Origin: Cadophora sp. MPI-SDFR-AT-0126
Lineage: Eukaryota; Ascomycota; Leotiomycetes; Helotiales; Ploettnerulaceae
Reading direction: 5' to 3'
Assembly: GCA_020747065.1 (NCBI GenBank)
Contig: JAGMVK010000009.1
Coordinates: 2,418,001-2,482,000, forward strand
Length of the DNA stretch: 64,000 bases
Within the stretch, counting starts at the first letter, position 1. Every line of letters starts with the position of its first letter. Below are positions 43,577 to 55,255 of the stretch, piece by piece. The notes below the pieces were generated by a model. It was given only the letters and a program-made list of their open reading frames with translations. It was not told where the DNA came from and ran no database searches. The position numbers were made by a program, and so were the translations under genes.

Positions 43577-45557
43577 ATGGCAGTCACGTCGCATTTTATG
43601 TCCGCTTTGATAGCCATGGTGCCACTCCTCACAGGAGCAGCAGCAGCGGGGTCCATCGCAGACATCGAACATGTTGTTCTATTCATGCAAGGTACGTTGA
43701 GCAATAGGCTTTTCAAAGTCCCGCTGATAAGAGTCAGAAAATCGTGCCTTCGACCATTATTTCGGTACTATGGCAGGCGTGCGAGGATTCTCAGATCCTA
43801 ATGTCCAAGTCAACTCTGGAAAGCCAGTCTGGGAACAGGATGTGGATTCTGCTTTGACGACTAGCGCTTCATATCTGCTTCCGTGGTACCTCAACTATCA
43901 AGGCGGAGACTTCTTGGAAGCTACGCAGTGTATGGTTGCTGGTGACAATGGATGGGCGAGTAATCATGCTGCGCTAAATGGCGGTTTGAACGATCATTGG
44001 GCGACGAATAACACCCCTTGGAGCTGGGGCCATTACAGGAGAAGTGATATCCCGGTCCAATTTTCTATCGCTGATGCTTGGACTGTGGGAGATATGTATC
44101 AAGTAAGCCTTGCCTTCATTCTCACTACATGAGCTCACGACGTTGACAAAATTCAGGAATCTGTCATCGCTTCCACCAACCCTAATCGTGTGACTTGGGC
44201 TTCAGGATCTATCAATGTCCCTGGATCACCGCAAATCAAATCTCAGGGTGGCTACCCATATATCGACAACAACGAGACACCCGGCTGCGAAAAGGGCGGC
44301 TTCAACTGTTACCCTCTAACCTGGACGACCACTGCCGAGATTTATCAAAACGCCAATGTCTCATGGTCAGTCTTCCAGGATAAAGACAACTTCGACGATA
44401 ACCCACTCGCCTGGTTTGGCCAGTTCCAGGATGCTGCCGAATCCTCTGACCTGTATAAACAAGGCATGGTTGGACAGAGCCTTGATGATTTCTATGCCAG
44501 AGCGAAGAATGGCACTTTGCCTGCAATCTCATACATCATCGGTCCATCTGAGCTCTCAGAACATCCTCCATACTCACCTAGAGACGGTGCGTGGCTGCAA
44601 AAGCAAGTTGTCGATGCCGTCACACAAGGTGCTGCATACGCCAAAACTGCCCTCATCATCTCCTACGACGAGACTGGAGGGTGGGGCGACCATGTCACGC
44701 CGTACCACTCCTCATCTGGCACACCAGGGGAATGGCTCAACGATCCATACGGCGTCGTCGGATACGCCTACTCAGGTCCTGGATTCCGACTCCCATTCTA
44801 CATCATCTCACCCTGGACTCGAGGCGGTCGCGTCTTCACCGAACACAGTGATCACAATTCGCAAATCAGGTTCATCGAGGAATGGCTCGCAGCTAAAGGC
44901 AAGAATGTCGACACCTCAGAGATGGTCCCTTGGAGACGAGAACACATGTCCGATCTAGTCAATGCTTTCGACTTCGACAACCCTGATTTCTCTGTTCCTA
45001 GTCTTCCCGACGCGCCGGCTCCCCATAAAGATGCGAGTGGGAATTATGATGGTGCAGCTCATTGCGAAGGATTGTACGCTGTCACCAGGCCAGCTGTTCC
45101 ATACGGAAACCAAATATCACCAGATAAAGTCTCTACCTTGTCAGAGCAGGGCTTCAAAGTCATGCGTGGAGCACTAACAGAAGGCCGCTACATCGTCTTC
45201 GAGCTCGATGGCTGGGCACTCACGAACCCAGGCAAACCAGCAACAGATTTCACAGCAAGTAAAGCCACAAGTGCACATGAAGATATCAGCCAGCGGTGGG
45301 TTGTGCACCAGCTTGACGATGATGGAGTGCAGTTCACAATTAGTAGTGCGAAGGATGGGAGGTATATCGGGAGTCATACCGGCTTGGTTGATAGCTCGAG
45401 TAGTGCACAGAAGTACACGATTTCGTTCCAAGCCGGTAAGGGGTATGCGCTGCAGAAGGAGAATGGGAAATTTGTTACTATGGATGGGAAAGGTGGTGTT
45501 CAGATTCAGGGGAAGCCGAGCTACTTTCAGGCTTTTAGTGTTACGTACTCCAGTTGA
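43577..45557 (+). CDS. Secreted phospholipase C / acid phosphatase of the phosphoesterase family
   Basis: Exons 43577-43691, 43738-44102 and 44157-45557 give 626 aa. Residues 1-24 are a signal peptide (ALIAMVPLLTGAAAAG). The phosphoesterase (non-haemolytic PLC-like) domain starts at once with IEHVVLFMQENRAFDHYFGT, where the Glu-Asn-Arg and Asp-His serve metal binding. Later metal/active-site blocks are NDHWATNNTPWSWGHYRRSD, LIISYDETGGWGDHVTP, PFYIISPWTRGG and TEHSDHNSQIRFIEEWL. The last 170 residues form a beta-rich module (ISSAKDGRYIGSHTG, GKFVTMDG) typical of the C-terminus of this family. It would hydrolyse phospholipid head groups or phosphate esters outside the cell, for example under phosphate limitation. 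The annotation as phospholipase C rather than phosphatase rests on family resemblance only. Confidence 0.94.
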
Positions 45558-46133
45558 GAAGACCGTCTGAGGGGAATTGAGCAGTGTCAGCGCTGATTAG
45601 GGATTCGGTGAGGGAATGCAAATATATATGAGAAATTTAAAATATTGAATTCGTGAAATTTTTGAACTCAATTAGCATGACTTTATTAGAGCCTTCATAA
45701 AAGTCAATTCATCCTAGTTTGACATTGATTCATCTCGGAGACACCCGGCGTCCGGGGCGATTGCATGAGGCTGAATCCGTTTGTTGGTTCGGTGTGTTTG
45801 TACATCCAGCTTACGGCCGGACCGAACCGGGAAACACTGTCGTGCCGCAACCTCAAATGTTCTTTCATGAAATTCGTGCCTTCGCTTTCATATTTTTCCA
45901 ATTTCAATTTCATCTCAAAATAATTCTATTCTGGAAAGCAAAGCACGCATGAACCACATCGTTACCTCATCTAAAGTACATGCATGCCGCATGAGATTCA
46001 CTTTCGCTTGACTTCACCATCGCGACTTCTGGACTAATCGAAGTCGCTGCCTCCTTCAGCTTCTCTTCAAACCTTAGACCTCTGAATCTACAACATCCAA
46101 ACCACACCATCTCTCCCATATCCAACACCAACT
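45558..46133. other. Intergenic region between PLC and FAD monooxygenase genes
   Basis: An A/T-rich 3' flank (45600-45700) followed by the promoter of the monooxygenase, C/T-rich close to its start codon. No gene is seen. Confidence 0.4.
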
Positions 46134-47384
46134 ATGCCTCCATTCAATATCGCCATCATCGGCGCCGGCCCCGCAGGCTGCATGCTCGCCCGTCTCCTCC
46201 TCCAATCCCAATCCCAGACCTCCACCACAATCAACATCACAATCTTCGAATCCGAACCCACCCCCAACTTCCGCGCCCAAGGCGGGACTCTCGACCTCCA
46301 CCCATCTAGCGGCCTCGGCGCCATCAATGCCGCCGGTCTCTACCCCGAATTCTTGAAATACGCGCGCTTCGACGGCTCCGCTATGCGCATCACTGACAAG
46401 AATCTTAAAACTTACTTCTCGCTCTCCGCCTCCTCGGATGGAAATCCTGAGATCGATAGATTTCAGCTCCGAACGCTATTGTTGGATGCGTTGCCTGAAG
46501 GTATTGTCACCTGGGGCTTCAAACTAGATGTTGTTGAGCAAGGAGGGGAAGGGAAGTTCAACATACGATTTGCGAATGGGGAGGTTAAGGAGGGATTTGA
46601 TCTAATTGTTGGTGCCGATGGGGGCTGGAGTCGTACTAGGAGGTATTTGGATCCGTTGCAGCGACCTGTATTTTCAGGGATCTCGAAATACGCTCTCACG
46701 GTGCCGGATGCGGCGAATACTGCACCGGACGCTTCCAAGCTTGTCAACCGCGGCTCGCTCTTTGCTTTTGGTGATGGGAAGTCTATTTCTGGACAACAGC
46801 TTGGGGAAGGTGGTATTGATGTTGGATTGTTCGTGCAATATGGTGGTGACGAACCACCGAAGGAGCCACTGGGGAAAGAGGAGGTGCAAGCAATGTTTAA
46901 GGATTGGAGTCCTGAGCTGAGAGGTATGATTGAGAATGCGGAGATGGAAATGAAGGTTTATAATTTGCACTATTTGCCTGAGGGGTACAGATGGGAACCC
47001 AGGAAAGGCGTTACGATTCTGGGTGATGCGGCGCATCTCATGACGCCGTTCGCGGGAGAGGGCGTCAATTTGGCTTTTGATGATGCGATGAAGTTATCGA
47101 GAGCTATCACTGATGGCGTGGACAGGGGTGGCGAGAAGTTGGATGCGAATATCCAGGCTTTTGAGGAGGATATGTTCATTCGAGCTGGACATGCTCAGAG
47201 CATGACGCATGGTATGATGGGAGATATGTTCTTCACGGAGGGTGCGCCGCGAAGCAGTATGCAGAGTTGGTTGGTGAGGAGGGTGAGCTTTGATATGAGG
47301 GAGAATTGGTGGGCGCCCATTGTGTATCCTTTCTTGTGCGCGGCGTTTTATGGGGGATATGCTGTTTTGAGAGTGTTCTACTAG
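46134..47384 (+). CDS. FAD-dependent aromatic-ring monooxygenase, TetX/UbiH-like
   Basis: Single exon, 416 aa. The FAD-binding N-terminus is IAIIGAGPAGCMLARLLL, with the acidic end of the second strand in FESEPTPNFRAQGGTLDLH. The NAD(P)H/FAD motif GADGGWSRTRRYL and the third FAD motif GDAAHLMTPFAGEGVNLAFD are complete. The RAQGGTLDLHPSSG block is characteristic of the TetX-like subgroup. The C-terminus ends in a short hydrophobic stretch (YPFLCAAFYGGYAVLRVFY) that may tether it to a membrane. It would hydroxylate a small aromatic or polyketide-like molecule. No biosynthetic partner gene adjoins it, so the substrate cannot be inferred. Strong C/G-rich codon use in the first third. Confidence 0.93.
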   Translation: MPPFNIAIIGAGPAGCMLARLLLQSQSQTSTTINITIFESEPTPNFRAQGGTLDLHPSSGLGAINAAGLYPEFLKYARFDGSAMRITDKNLKTYFSLSASSDGNPEIDRFQLRTLLLDALPEGIVTWGFKLDVVEQGGEGKFNIRFANGEVKEGFDLIVGADGGWSRTRRYLDPLQRPVFSGISKYALTVPDAANTAPDASKLVNRGSLFAFGDGKSISGQQLGEGGIDVGLFVQYGGDEPPKEPLGKEEVQAMFKDWSPELRGMIENAEMEMKVYNLHYLPEGYRWEPRKGVTILGDAAHLMTPFAGEGVNLAFDDAMKLSRAITDGVDRGGEKLDANIQAFEEDMFIRAGHAQSMTHGMMGDMFFTEGAPRSSMQSWLVRRVSFDMRENWWAPIVYPFLCAAFYGGYAVLRVFY

Positions 47385-47920
47385 GATGGAAATGGGACTT
47401 CATGGAAGGCTACAGTCATAGATACCCCTTTGCGCTGTATCCAATCTAACTTATTTGCTTCGGTGTGCCGTGCACCCTTCTATCAAGCATGGGTCTATGT
47501 TCACATTGCGAATGCTCTTAAAGCACATTAGATGAGCCAGAGTCCTCCCCGCTTCAGTGAGTAAAGCAAGATCCAGCGACTTTGATTCGACTCGGTCGAT
47601 TGTTCATGCTGTTTTCGTATGGAAAGCCGGGACAGCATCTGAAAAGGAGAGAGGAGTAAAGATACCTACGGATACGAATCAGTCCATATGAGAGACTTAT
47701 CATTTGGGCGAAGACTTTAATGCTCAATGTAGAATCTGAATATACTTTATAGACCCCGCGATAATTCCATGGTGTGAGCTTGAGGAGGAGGGTTGGCAAC
47801 GCGGGGTCTTTCACCCCACTTGTTTGCTCTGTTTGATCGAGGGGCAGATCTTGGCACAACTTCCAACTTTCTTATCATGTACAACTCTCCAGCTTCACTT
47901 CACAACACCATCACGCCTCA
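47385..47920. other. Intergenic region before the Rtg2-like gene
   Basis: Same-strand neighbours; 3' flank then promoter. No gene is seen; a minus-strand open frame (47554-47859) has no recognisable features. Confidence 0.4.
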
Positions 47921-50093
47921 ATGTCCGAAATGGCCTCAGAAAATGGCGGAACCGTCATCACAATGGACAATTTCACGACATCGATGTCCCCATTCTCGAC
48001 CAGCTCGCCCAACCAACTCTACGGACTCGTAGATATGGGCAGGTACCGCATCCCTTCCCAAGATCATTCTCAACCCAGTCTAATGATATTTTGAAAGTAA
48101 CGGCATCCGATTCTCCATCTCAGACCTCACCATCCCCCGCCTCCTCCACTGCATCTACCGCGAACGCGCCCCCATCTCCCTTTACGACGCCCTCCACGAC
48201 CCCTCCCCCACCTCCCAACCCCTCAACTTCTCCCCCCAAACAATCCACCTCGTAGCATCCACCCTCTCGCGCTTCTCCTCCATCTGCGCCTCCTACAACG
48301 TCCCACGAGACCACATCAGCGTCTTTGCCACAGAAGCCATGCGGACGGCGCATAATCGCGACGAGATTCTTTCAGCGATTAAAGAGGCTAGTGGATTGGA
48401 TGTTGATATTTTAAGTCCCGGCATGGAGAGCCTGTTTGGGGCGATGGGCGCGAGGAGTGGGTATAGGGGTGTTGATGGGCTGTTTATGGATTTGGGAGGA
48501 GGCAGTGTGCAGATGACTTATGTTAATTCGGAGAAGGGGGATGTGGGTGTTGGTGTGGGTGTGGGTGGGGATGGAGCTGGGGAGGGAGAGGGGTATGATA
48601 TTTTGGCTGCTGGGGCGGCGAGGAGTTTGCCGTTTGGGGCGGCGAAGTTGACGCTAGCTTTGAGTGCTGAAAGTGAGTTTATATCCTTGGGTGTTTTTGG
48701 TGGTGTTAGGAAGGTATATGCGGTGATTTGAGGTCGGGACGTGATCCTACAGACCCCAGACTCTTTCTGCAATATGAAAGTGGTCGAACCATGTTAGCAC
48801 ATTTCGGCTGACGAAATATCGAACCAGGTACTGCGCACTCAGCAAAAACCGAGCTGCGGACCCGGATGAAGGAGACATATGAGGAGCTAATATCAAAATT
48901 CCCAAATCTCAAACGACAATTAGAAAGTAAAGAGGGCATCACCATATACTTCTGTGGTGGGGGATTCCGTGGTTACGGAAGCATGCTGGTATGCATATAG
49001 TTATATTTTGAATGTCTCCACTTGGCCTGGAAACGTTGGATATCTCAGTACACTGACCGTGGTCCAGATGCACACTGATCCAATACAGCCATATCCAATT
49101 CCCGCCATTGGTGGCTACACTGTTCCTGGGAGTCGCTTCATCAAATGGCAGGAGATGCTGCATGTAAACAACTATGAGGAGGGTAAAATCTTTGGGATGT
49201 CTAAACGAAGGAGACAACAATTCCCGGCGATTGTGTCCGTTGTTCAATCCCTCGTAGAAGGTCAGTAATCGCGTCAGTCAATGAATGCCAGACGCGAAGT
49301 CGTTCATTGTCCCAAAACCAACATTGGTGCACAGGACATTTCCATGCTAACTGCAAATGTAGCAATCCCAAAGATCAAGCAAGTTATTTTCTGCAGCGGA
49401 GGTAACCGAGAAGGAGTACTCTATATGAAGCTTCCACCAGCGATCAGAGAGTCAAACCCACTTGCTCTTCTCCCAGGTGGAGCCCCAAACCAGGATCCAA
49501 AGGTCCTGGATAGTATCGTTCAAACACTTTTGACTGCTATGCCTGAAGGATTTCCCTCCATCCTGTCTCACGAACTGTTGCATTTTGTCGCAAGGAATAC
49601 TTGGCAATCAATGGGTGACCCAGACGGAGCAAACTCAGCCAAAGCACTGCACAATCCTATCACTGGGATGTTGGCTGGTTTACCTGGAATGACACATGAG
49701 ATTCGAGCAGTCGTCGCTCTCACGATGTCTGCTCGCTGGGGAATTGATCTAGGCCGCGTCGATCGAGGAGTTCACGACAATCTTCGGGCATTGGTTGGTC
49801 ACGAAACTGCATGGTGGTGCGATTACGTTGGCACACTCGCAAGTTTCTTGGCTACGATCATGCCTGCATTTCCAACCAGCGAGAAGGTACTGGAGGGGAT
49901 GATCAAAATGCAAGCTTCGACTGCCAGCGGATTGGGGAAGAAGGGCCATCATGTCGGAATTCGATTGAAGCTTTTGGTATCCCAGAAAGCTCAACTTGGG
50001 ATTCAGATTGGAGAACTGGAAGGAATGTTTCAGAAAGTGGGCAAAGGTATGCCATTAAAATGGAAGGTGGAGGCTGAAGTTGAGGATCTTTGA
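47921..50093 (+). CDS. Ppx/GppA-family protein, Rtg2-like
   Basis: Exons 47921-48042, 48098-48672, 48828-48988, 49068-49260 and 49363-50093 give 593 aa. The actin-like ATPase/phosphatase fold of exopolyphosphatase/GppA proteins is seen: LVDMGSNGIRFSISD (phosphate loop, split by intron 1), VFATEAMRTAHNRDE, LFMDLGGGSVQMTYV, ILAAGAARSLPFGAAKL, TIYFCGGGFRGYGS and VIFCSGGNREGVLY. In yeast, Rtg2 senses mitochondrial dysfunction in the retrograde pathway; whether this protein is enzymatic or only a sensor is not evident. A Gly/Val-rich insert (GVGVGVGGDGAGEGEGY) follows the third motif. The last exon carries the fungal C-terminal extension. The ATG at 47921 (MSEMASENGG) was chosen because it leads in frame to the DMGSNG motif. 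Confidence 0.92.
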
Positions 50094-50378
50094 AGATTTG
50101 ATGTTTAAGATACCCCTTTCCTGCACCAGGACACGTGCCAGTACGAGAATGGAATAATTTGCCGCTCGTGATAGCTCCCCAGACGCCAGGATAACTACTA
50201 GGCCCATGGTATCTGCAGCTTTCCATCTATTCTTAAGCTATATGCCCTGGATGGGGTTAGTGTCTAGGTAAGCTGACAGCTTCGCCGCTTGCCAAGATTT
50301 GGTATCGTGATATCAACGTCAACATCCCCAAACTTAAATCTGTCCCACCGTCAAACTTTCGTGCTACGGATAATCGAT

Positions 50379-51534
50379 ATGGCATCTCCAAAAGGCTCAA
50401 TCCTCATCACCGGCCCAAACGGGGGCATCGGCGTCGGCTTCGTTTCCCAATTCCTCAAAAGCCCCTACGCACTCACCCACTCCGCAATTTACGCTGTCCG
50501 CGACCCCGCCAAAGCAACAGATCTCAAAGCAGCTCTAACGAAAGCCCCAAAGGACCACAAATACCTCCTCCTCCCCATAGATCTCACCTCCCAATCCAGC
50601 ATCCGCTCCTTCGCCTCCGACATCAACTCCCGCATCTCTTCAGGCTCCATCCCACCCATCTCAGCCCTCATCCTGAACGCAGGCGTCCAGGACACGGCCA
50701 GAGAATACTTCACCGCCGATGGCTTCGAACGAACCTTCTTCGTCAACTACCTGTCTAACTTCCTGCTCACGTTGCTACTCCTCCAGAGCATGGATAAGCA
50801 GCACGGACGCGTGATCTACACGGGCAGCACGTCCACGGATATCTGGTGGTCGGTCAACAATGCGAATTTTAGCAACGAGGAGCAGAAGAAGACCCTTATG
50901 ACGAGTTGCGAGAATATGGCGAGGGGGGTTGAGGAGTTTCCGGATGGGGATGTGACTAAGACGGGGGGGAGGAGGTATGCGTTGAGTAAGATTTTGATGG
51001 AGGCTTGGATGTGGGTTTCTCTTTCTTTCCTTCCTCCCTCCCTCCCTCCCTTTCCTCTTCTCCTCCTTGGACGGATGCGGTCCTGGCTAGTGATTCAGTC
51101 CGTAATCGACTTTGGCATTGACGCAAATCAGGTACGAACTCCAACGCCGCATCAACAGCGACCCCTCCCTCTCCGCCATCTCCATCCTCGGCCACGACCC
51201 CGGCTGGATCGGTGCCACAGACCTAGTTCGCAACGGCGCCACAACCGTCAAGATCGCATTCAGCTTCATCAAGTTCCTCGCGCTCTTCGCTTGGATCTTC
51301 TCCTCCAACCCGATGCTGCGCACGCCTGAGCTGAACGGCGCGTATCTGTTGACTCTGTGTTTTGATCGGGAGAAGTTTGGAGAGTATCCCAAAGCGCTCT
51401 ATGTGGATGGCGGGGTGCTGTACAAGACAGTTCCCGAGGCGAATGATGAGGCGTTGCAGAAGAGGCTTTGGAAGGAGAGTTTGGGGTTTGTGGGGGTGAG
51501 GGAGGGGGAGACGGTTTTGAAGGATTGGAAGTGA
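50379..51534 (+). CDS. Short-chain dehydrogenase/reductase
   Basis: Exons 50379-51010 and 51132-51534 give 344 aa. The classical SDR motifs are present: cofactor loop ILITGPNGGIGVGF, NAG in LILNAGVQD, Ser in VIYTGSTSTD and the YxxxK pair in RRYALSKILM. The sequence GHDPGWIGATDL following the active site resembles the PG-motif of the protochlorophyllide-reductase-like/retinol-dehydrogenase-like group. Near the C-terminus a hydrophobic stretch (IAFSFIKFLALFAWIFSSNP) may bind membranes or close the substrate pocket. The 121-base intron contains a long CCTTCCTCCCTC pyrimidine tract before its acceptor. Substrate unknown. Confidence 0.92.
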
Positions 51535-52099
51535 GTTTGGGGATTGGGGTGTCTGATACCAAAATTCTACGTGGCATTGGGAATGTGAGGTAGACTTCAC
51601 TCCACTGTCAACTTTCTCGTCGATTGTGCATGTATTAGCTAGCAAGAGATGTCTGAAGAAAGAAGATTGGCTCAAGGAATTTGGTCGGTAATGTCACGTG
51701 ATACTTCTCGTCATCACTTTCGGTCATTCTTGGCTCATCTCATCTCTCAGTGACTCAAAGAGGTGTGATGTCATCCGAGACTCTGCGCTCCAATCCTACT
51801 CAACGAGTCTAGATTTGTGGTCTTCGAAGAATGCACAGCGGATTGGCAACTGTACTCTCAAGGGCTGTGCAGCATGAGTCATTATGAGCCTCGAAGCCAC
51901 ACCCGCGATTAAGCGAGCATGAGGGGTCTTGCTAGTGAGACAACAACCGAGAGCTGAGAACTACAAATACAATTGCTCGAATCCTCAAATCTAGAAATCC
52001 AAAACACAAATACAAAGACTTCAATCGAACAGGAACACCAGACCAGCTTCCAATCTTCACACAAGCGGATTCGACCAATCAATTGACACTTAAGTTAGC
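51535..52099. other. Intergenic region before the Rei1-like gene
   Basis: A CACGTGA element lies near 51696-51702. The last 100 bases are A/C-rich and look like a leader. No gene is seen. Confidence 0.4.
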
Positions 52100-53281
52100 A
52101 TGGTGGGTGCAACATCGACAACAACAACAACAACAACAACAGCCACAACCAACACAACCACAAATATGGAGGCAATTGAGATTGGATGCCAGACCTGCGG
52201 CATTCACTTTGATAGTAGAGAAGCCCAGCGAGACCACATGCGAGGAGAATGGCAGTTCGTTCCTTTCACGTCCCACTTTCCTACTCCGAGGTCTAACCAT
52301 CACAGCGTTTACAATCTCAAGCGGAAAATGACTTCCCTTCCCCCAATATCCCGCTCAGTATTCGACTCTCAAATCATCAGCCAGGGCAAAGAGAGTTCAG
52401 AATCCTCCTCTCAATCAGAAGACGAACAGTCCGAGTCCGATGATGAAGAATTCATCCCATCGAGATGTCTTTTCTGCCCCATATCATCAACGTCAACATT
52501 AGCCAACCTCACACATATGACCGATGCTCATAAATTCTATATTCCTGATATCGAACATCTCCTAGATATCGACTCTTTCCTCAGCTACTTGTCAACAATC
52601 ATCAGCTCATTCCACGAATGTCTATCGTGTGGAAGTGTCAAGAGCAGTAAATCCGCTCTGCAGGATCACATGCGTGGGAAGGGACATTGTAAGCTGAATT
52701 TGGAGGATGATCCATTGGAACTTGGTGATTTCTGGGAGGTTAGCGAGAGTGAAGGTGAGAGTGAGGAGGACGAGGGAGATGGGGAGGGAAAAGGAAAGGA
52801 GCAAGGTCCGGTAATGGTGGAAGGCGAACTCCGGTTACCATCTGGCAAGATCCTAGGTCGCCGCAACAAGAGCCGGAAACCCCATTTCAAACCCACCTCT
52901 TTATCACGCTCACGCTCCTCCTCACCCCTACAAAACATCGAAGGCCAACCTCAGCCTCAACCCCAATCTCAATCCCACCCAACCGCCCCCACCACCTCCT
53001 CATCCTCCGCACTATCCCCCATCCACACACCCAAACCAATAAGAACAACCCGCATGGAGCACCGCATCGTCCCCCGTCCAGGCACGCAGACCAGCTTAAT
53101 CGGTCTGTCGGATGTTCAGCAAAGGGCGCTCCGAGCGACGGAGATGAAAATCGAGAAGGTGGAGACGAAAGCGAAGAAGATGTATGAGGCGAAGGTGGAT
53201 AGGAAGGGGAATAAGCAGAAGACTTTCAGGGTACTGAGTATGGGGAAGAAGGCGGGAGGGTTGGAGAAGAGGAATGGGTGA
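52100..53281 (+). CDS. rei1: Rei1-like C2H2 zinc finger protein (60S ribosome biogenesis)
   Basis: Exons 52100-52254 and 52306-53281 give 376 aa. In yeast, Rei1 releases and recycles late 60S factors in the cytoplasm. The first C2H2 finger has CQTCGIHFDSREAQRDHMRG and continues across the splice into EWHVYNLKRKMTSLPPIS, the family hallmark. Two further fingers follow: CLFCPISSTS...HMTDAHKFYIPD and CLSCGSVKSSKSALQDHMRG. An acidic linker and a basic C-terminus (KIEKVETKAKKMYEAKV) complete the pattern. The 51-base intron contains no stop, so an unspliced reading also stays open; the hallmark is restored only by splicing. The first ATG opens with an ACA-repeat (Thr run); the next in-frame ATG at 52166 is a reasonable alternative start. 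Confidence 0.92.
   Translation: MVGATSTTTTTTTTATTNTTTNMEAIEIGCQTCGIHFDSREAQRDHMRGEWQFVPFTSHFPTPRSNHHSVYNLKRKMTSLPPISRSVFDSQIISQGKESSESSSQSEDEQSESDDEEFIPSRCLFCPISSTSTLANLTHMTDAHKFYIPDIEHLLDIDSFLSYLSTIISSFHECLSCGSVKSSKSALQDHMRGKGHCKLNLEDDPLELGDFWEVSESEGESEEDEGDGEGKGKEQGPVMVEGELRLPSGKILGRRNKSRKPHFKPTSLSRSRSSSPLQNIEGQPQPQPQSQSHPTAPTTSSSSALSPIHTPKPIRTTRMEHRIVPRPGTQTSLIGLSDVQQRALRATEMKIEKVETKAKKMYEAKVDRKGNKQKTFRVLSMGKKAGGLEKRNG
52117..52142 (+). repeat. (ACA)n trinucleotide microsatellite
   Basis: A run of ACA/CAA triplets at the start of the Rei1-like frame encodes about eight threonines. It is likely length-variable and makes the true start codon uncertain. Confidence 0.8.
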
Positions 53282-53687
53282 TTGAGGCTGTGTGGGGGAC
53301 GAGGAGAGGAATCTTAGGGAGATGTTATCCAGAGGCGGACAGGGCGAGGTGGATTGGTGATGAAACGGATGGAATATACTCCGAAGATAATCTGGAGTTT
53401 TGCCTATGTTGGAGGACTTGCAAGGATTACAGGTTCTGGTGATTCTGACACATCGCTTAAGTGAAGCTGGAAGGTGTTGAAGAATATTAAGCGAGAGAGT
53501 CGACGACTGAGATCAATACCTGGGAGAGCGCAAAGGAACATTGGCGAAGACGCGCAAGGGACATAAGCAACTAAAGATCATTTATGCTGCAAGTATTATA
53601 CCAGTGCAAACATCTTCTAGCTCTTCCTAACCTAAAAATGCCACCTCACCCTCCAGTCTTATACACACTTTCTCCTCATCCCCTCAC
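53282..53687. other. Convergent 3' flanks of Rei1-like and two-domain CAP genes
   Basis: Two genes end facing each other across 406 bases. No gene, repeat or clear terminator is seen. Confidence 0.4.
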
Positions 53688-55255
53688 TCATCTAGATCCT
53701 CCCCTCCTCCGTCCAAATGGGTGAAAGCTTACTTTCGAATTCTTAATAACAAGCCTGGGCATCCCATCTATGATATCCTCCAGCATAGACCTTTCGCGTC
53801 TCGGAGAACGATGGCTCCGCTGCTGAGATATTCTCGTTGATTCAGGCTCACGACTGGAGCGGTGCGTTCGAGATGATTCTTGGTTCTGGTGGTTGTTGAT
53901 TGCTCCTGCTGGTAAGTGTGTCGCAGATCCCCACGGTCGTGTCCCTGTCAGTTGGATCTTGTCGTAGCGAGCAACGATGTAGGTGTTTCTTCCTCTCGTC
54001 ACTCTCGCCATTCCAACTTTGGTCACGGGATGATAGATAATCTGCACCACAGATCAGCCACTCTAGCCTCCCCCTTTTTTCCCCCACCATATCCAAGCTT
54101 CAACCTCCAATACGCAAAAGAAAAAGAAAAAAAGGGACCACTCACCTGCGTATAATGACCCACCATCTCCTCCCTCGGATCCTCCTCCCCAACAGCCTCC
54201 CCATGGTAATACACCTTCTCACCCACCCAATCCCTCACCGCCGACGAGTAACTCTGCACAACGTTTTCCGACCACGCGAGATTCTCGCCCATGACGTTTT
54301 GATTTTCATGTGGTATGCCTTTGTTTCGTCGTGCGAGTTCTCTCGCCCATCGTGCGGCTACGGAGGCGAGAGTCTCGCTCCATATGAGATCTGGGCGGGG
54401 TCCGCCGGGGGCTTCACAACGGGCTGGGTGGAGCACGGGAGTTAGTATATGTTTATGATAGGGGGAATGAAGAGGGGGTGAAAAAAGAACCTTCGTTGTG
54501 CAGGTCTAGAATCTTCTGGATTTCGCGGTCTGGTAGCGACCTTTTCGATTTCGGCTGTGTGGATGAGCCAGCATGTGGAACTGGAGCTACCTCTTGATGA
54601 GCACTTGGGCTGGGCCGTATAGCGGAGTGCTTGGAATCTCCCCAAGGTAAGCTTCCTATCACTTGTGGCCCATCGTATCGAGCAACAATATAGAACCAGT
54701 CTCTAGACTTGATCTTCACCATTCCCACCTTTGTTGTCTGAGGGCAAATAATCTACACCTCTCAATCAGCAACACCCACGATCTCAGCACGCCACACTAT
54801 TAAAACTTTATTCCTTACCTGTGTATAATGCCCTACCATCACACCACTCCTATTCCTCCCATTACCCGTCACCGGCTCCCCCTTGTAATCTTCTTTTTCT
54901 CTAACCCACCCTCTCACTGCCGTCAATAAAGTCATCATTCCACCCTGTCCACCAAAGAGGTTCTCGCCCATGGTATATGGCTTCTTTCGAAGTCTGGGGT
55001 CGTGTTGCAAATGGCCTTGACGCCTCATCTTGCGTACCATCTGCTTGCCCCATTCTTCGGCCGCCAAGGAGAGAGTGGTGGACCAGATGAGGTCTGGACG
55101 GGGAGGGCCGGGTGCTTCGCGACGAGCTGGGGAAATTGTTTTTAGTGACTTCTTTTTTCTTAAGGATGGGGTTAGATGGGGTTAAAGGACTAACCTTCGT
55201 TGTGGAGGTCGAGAGCTTGTTGTTGTTCCTCTGGGGAAATAAGCGAGATGGACAT
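53688..55255 (-). CDS. CAP (SCP/PR-1) protein with two tandem CAP domains, no signal peptide
   Basis: Exons (minus) 55255-55195, 55126-54819, 54752-54491, 54423-54146 and 54041-53688 give 420 aa. Two complete CAP domains follow one another. Domain 1 has ALDLHNEARREAPGPPRPDL, MGENLFGG, AVRGWVREKEDYKG, GHYTQIICPQTTKVGM and YIVARYD. Domain 2 has ILDLHNEARCEAPGGPRPDL, MGENLAWS, AVRDWVGEKVYYHGE, GHYTQIIYHPVTKVGM and YIVARYD. Both domains are cut by introns at the same two places, after the HNE codon (phase 1) and after HYTQ (phase 0), showing that the second arose by duplication of two exons. The domains carry the conserved His and Glu of the CAP cleft. Unlike most CAP proteins the N-terminus (MSISLISPEEQQQ) is not a signal peptide, so a cytoplasmic location is suggested. 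Basic Arg/Ser-rich tail. Biochemical role unknown. Confidence 0.92.
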
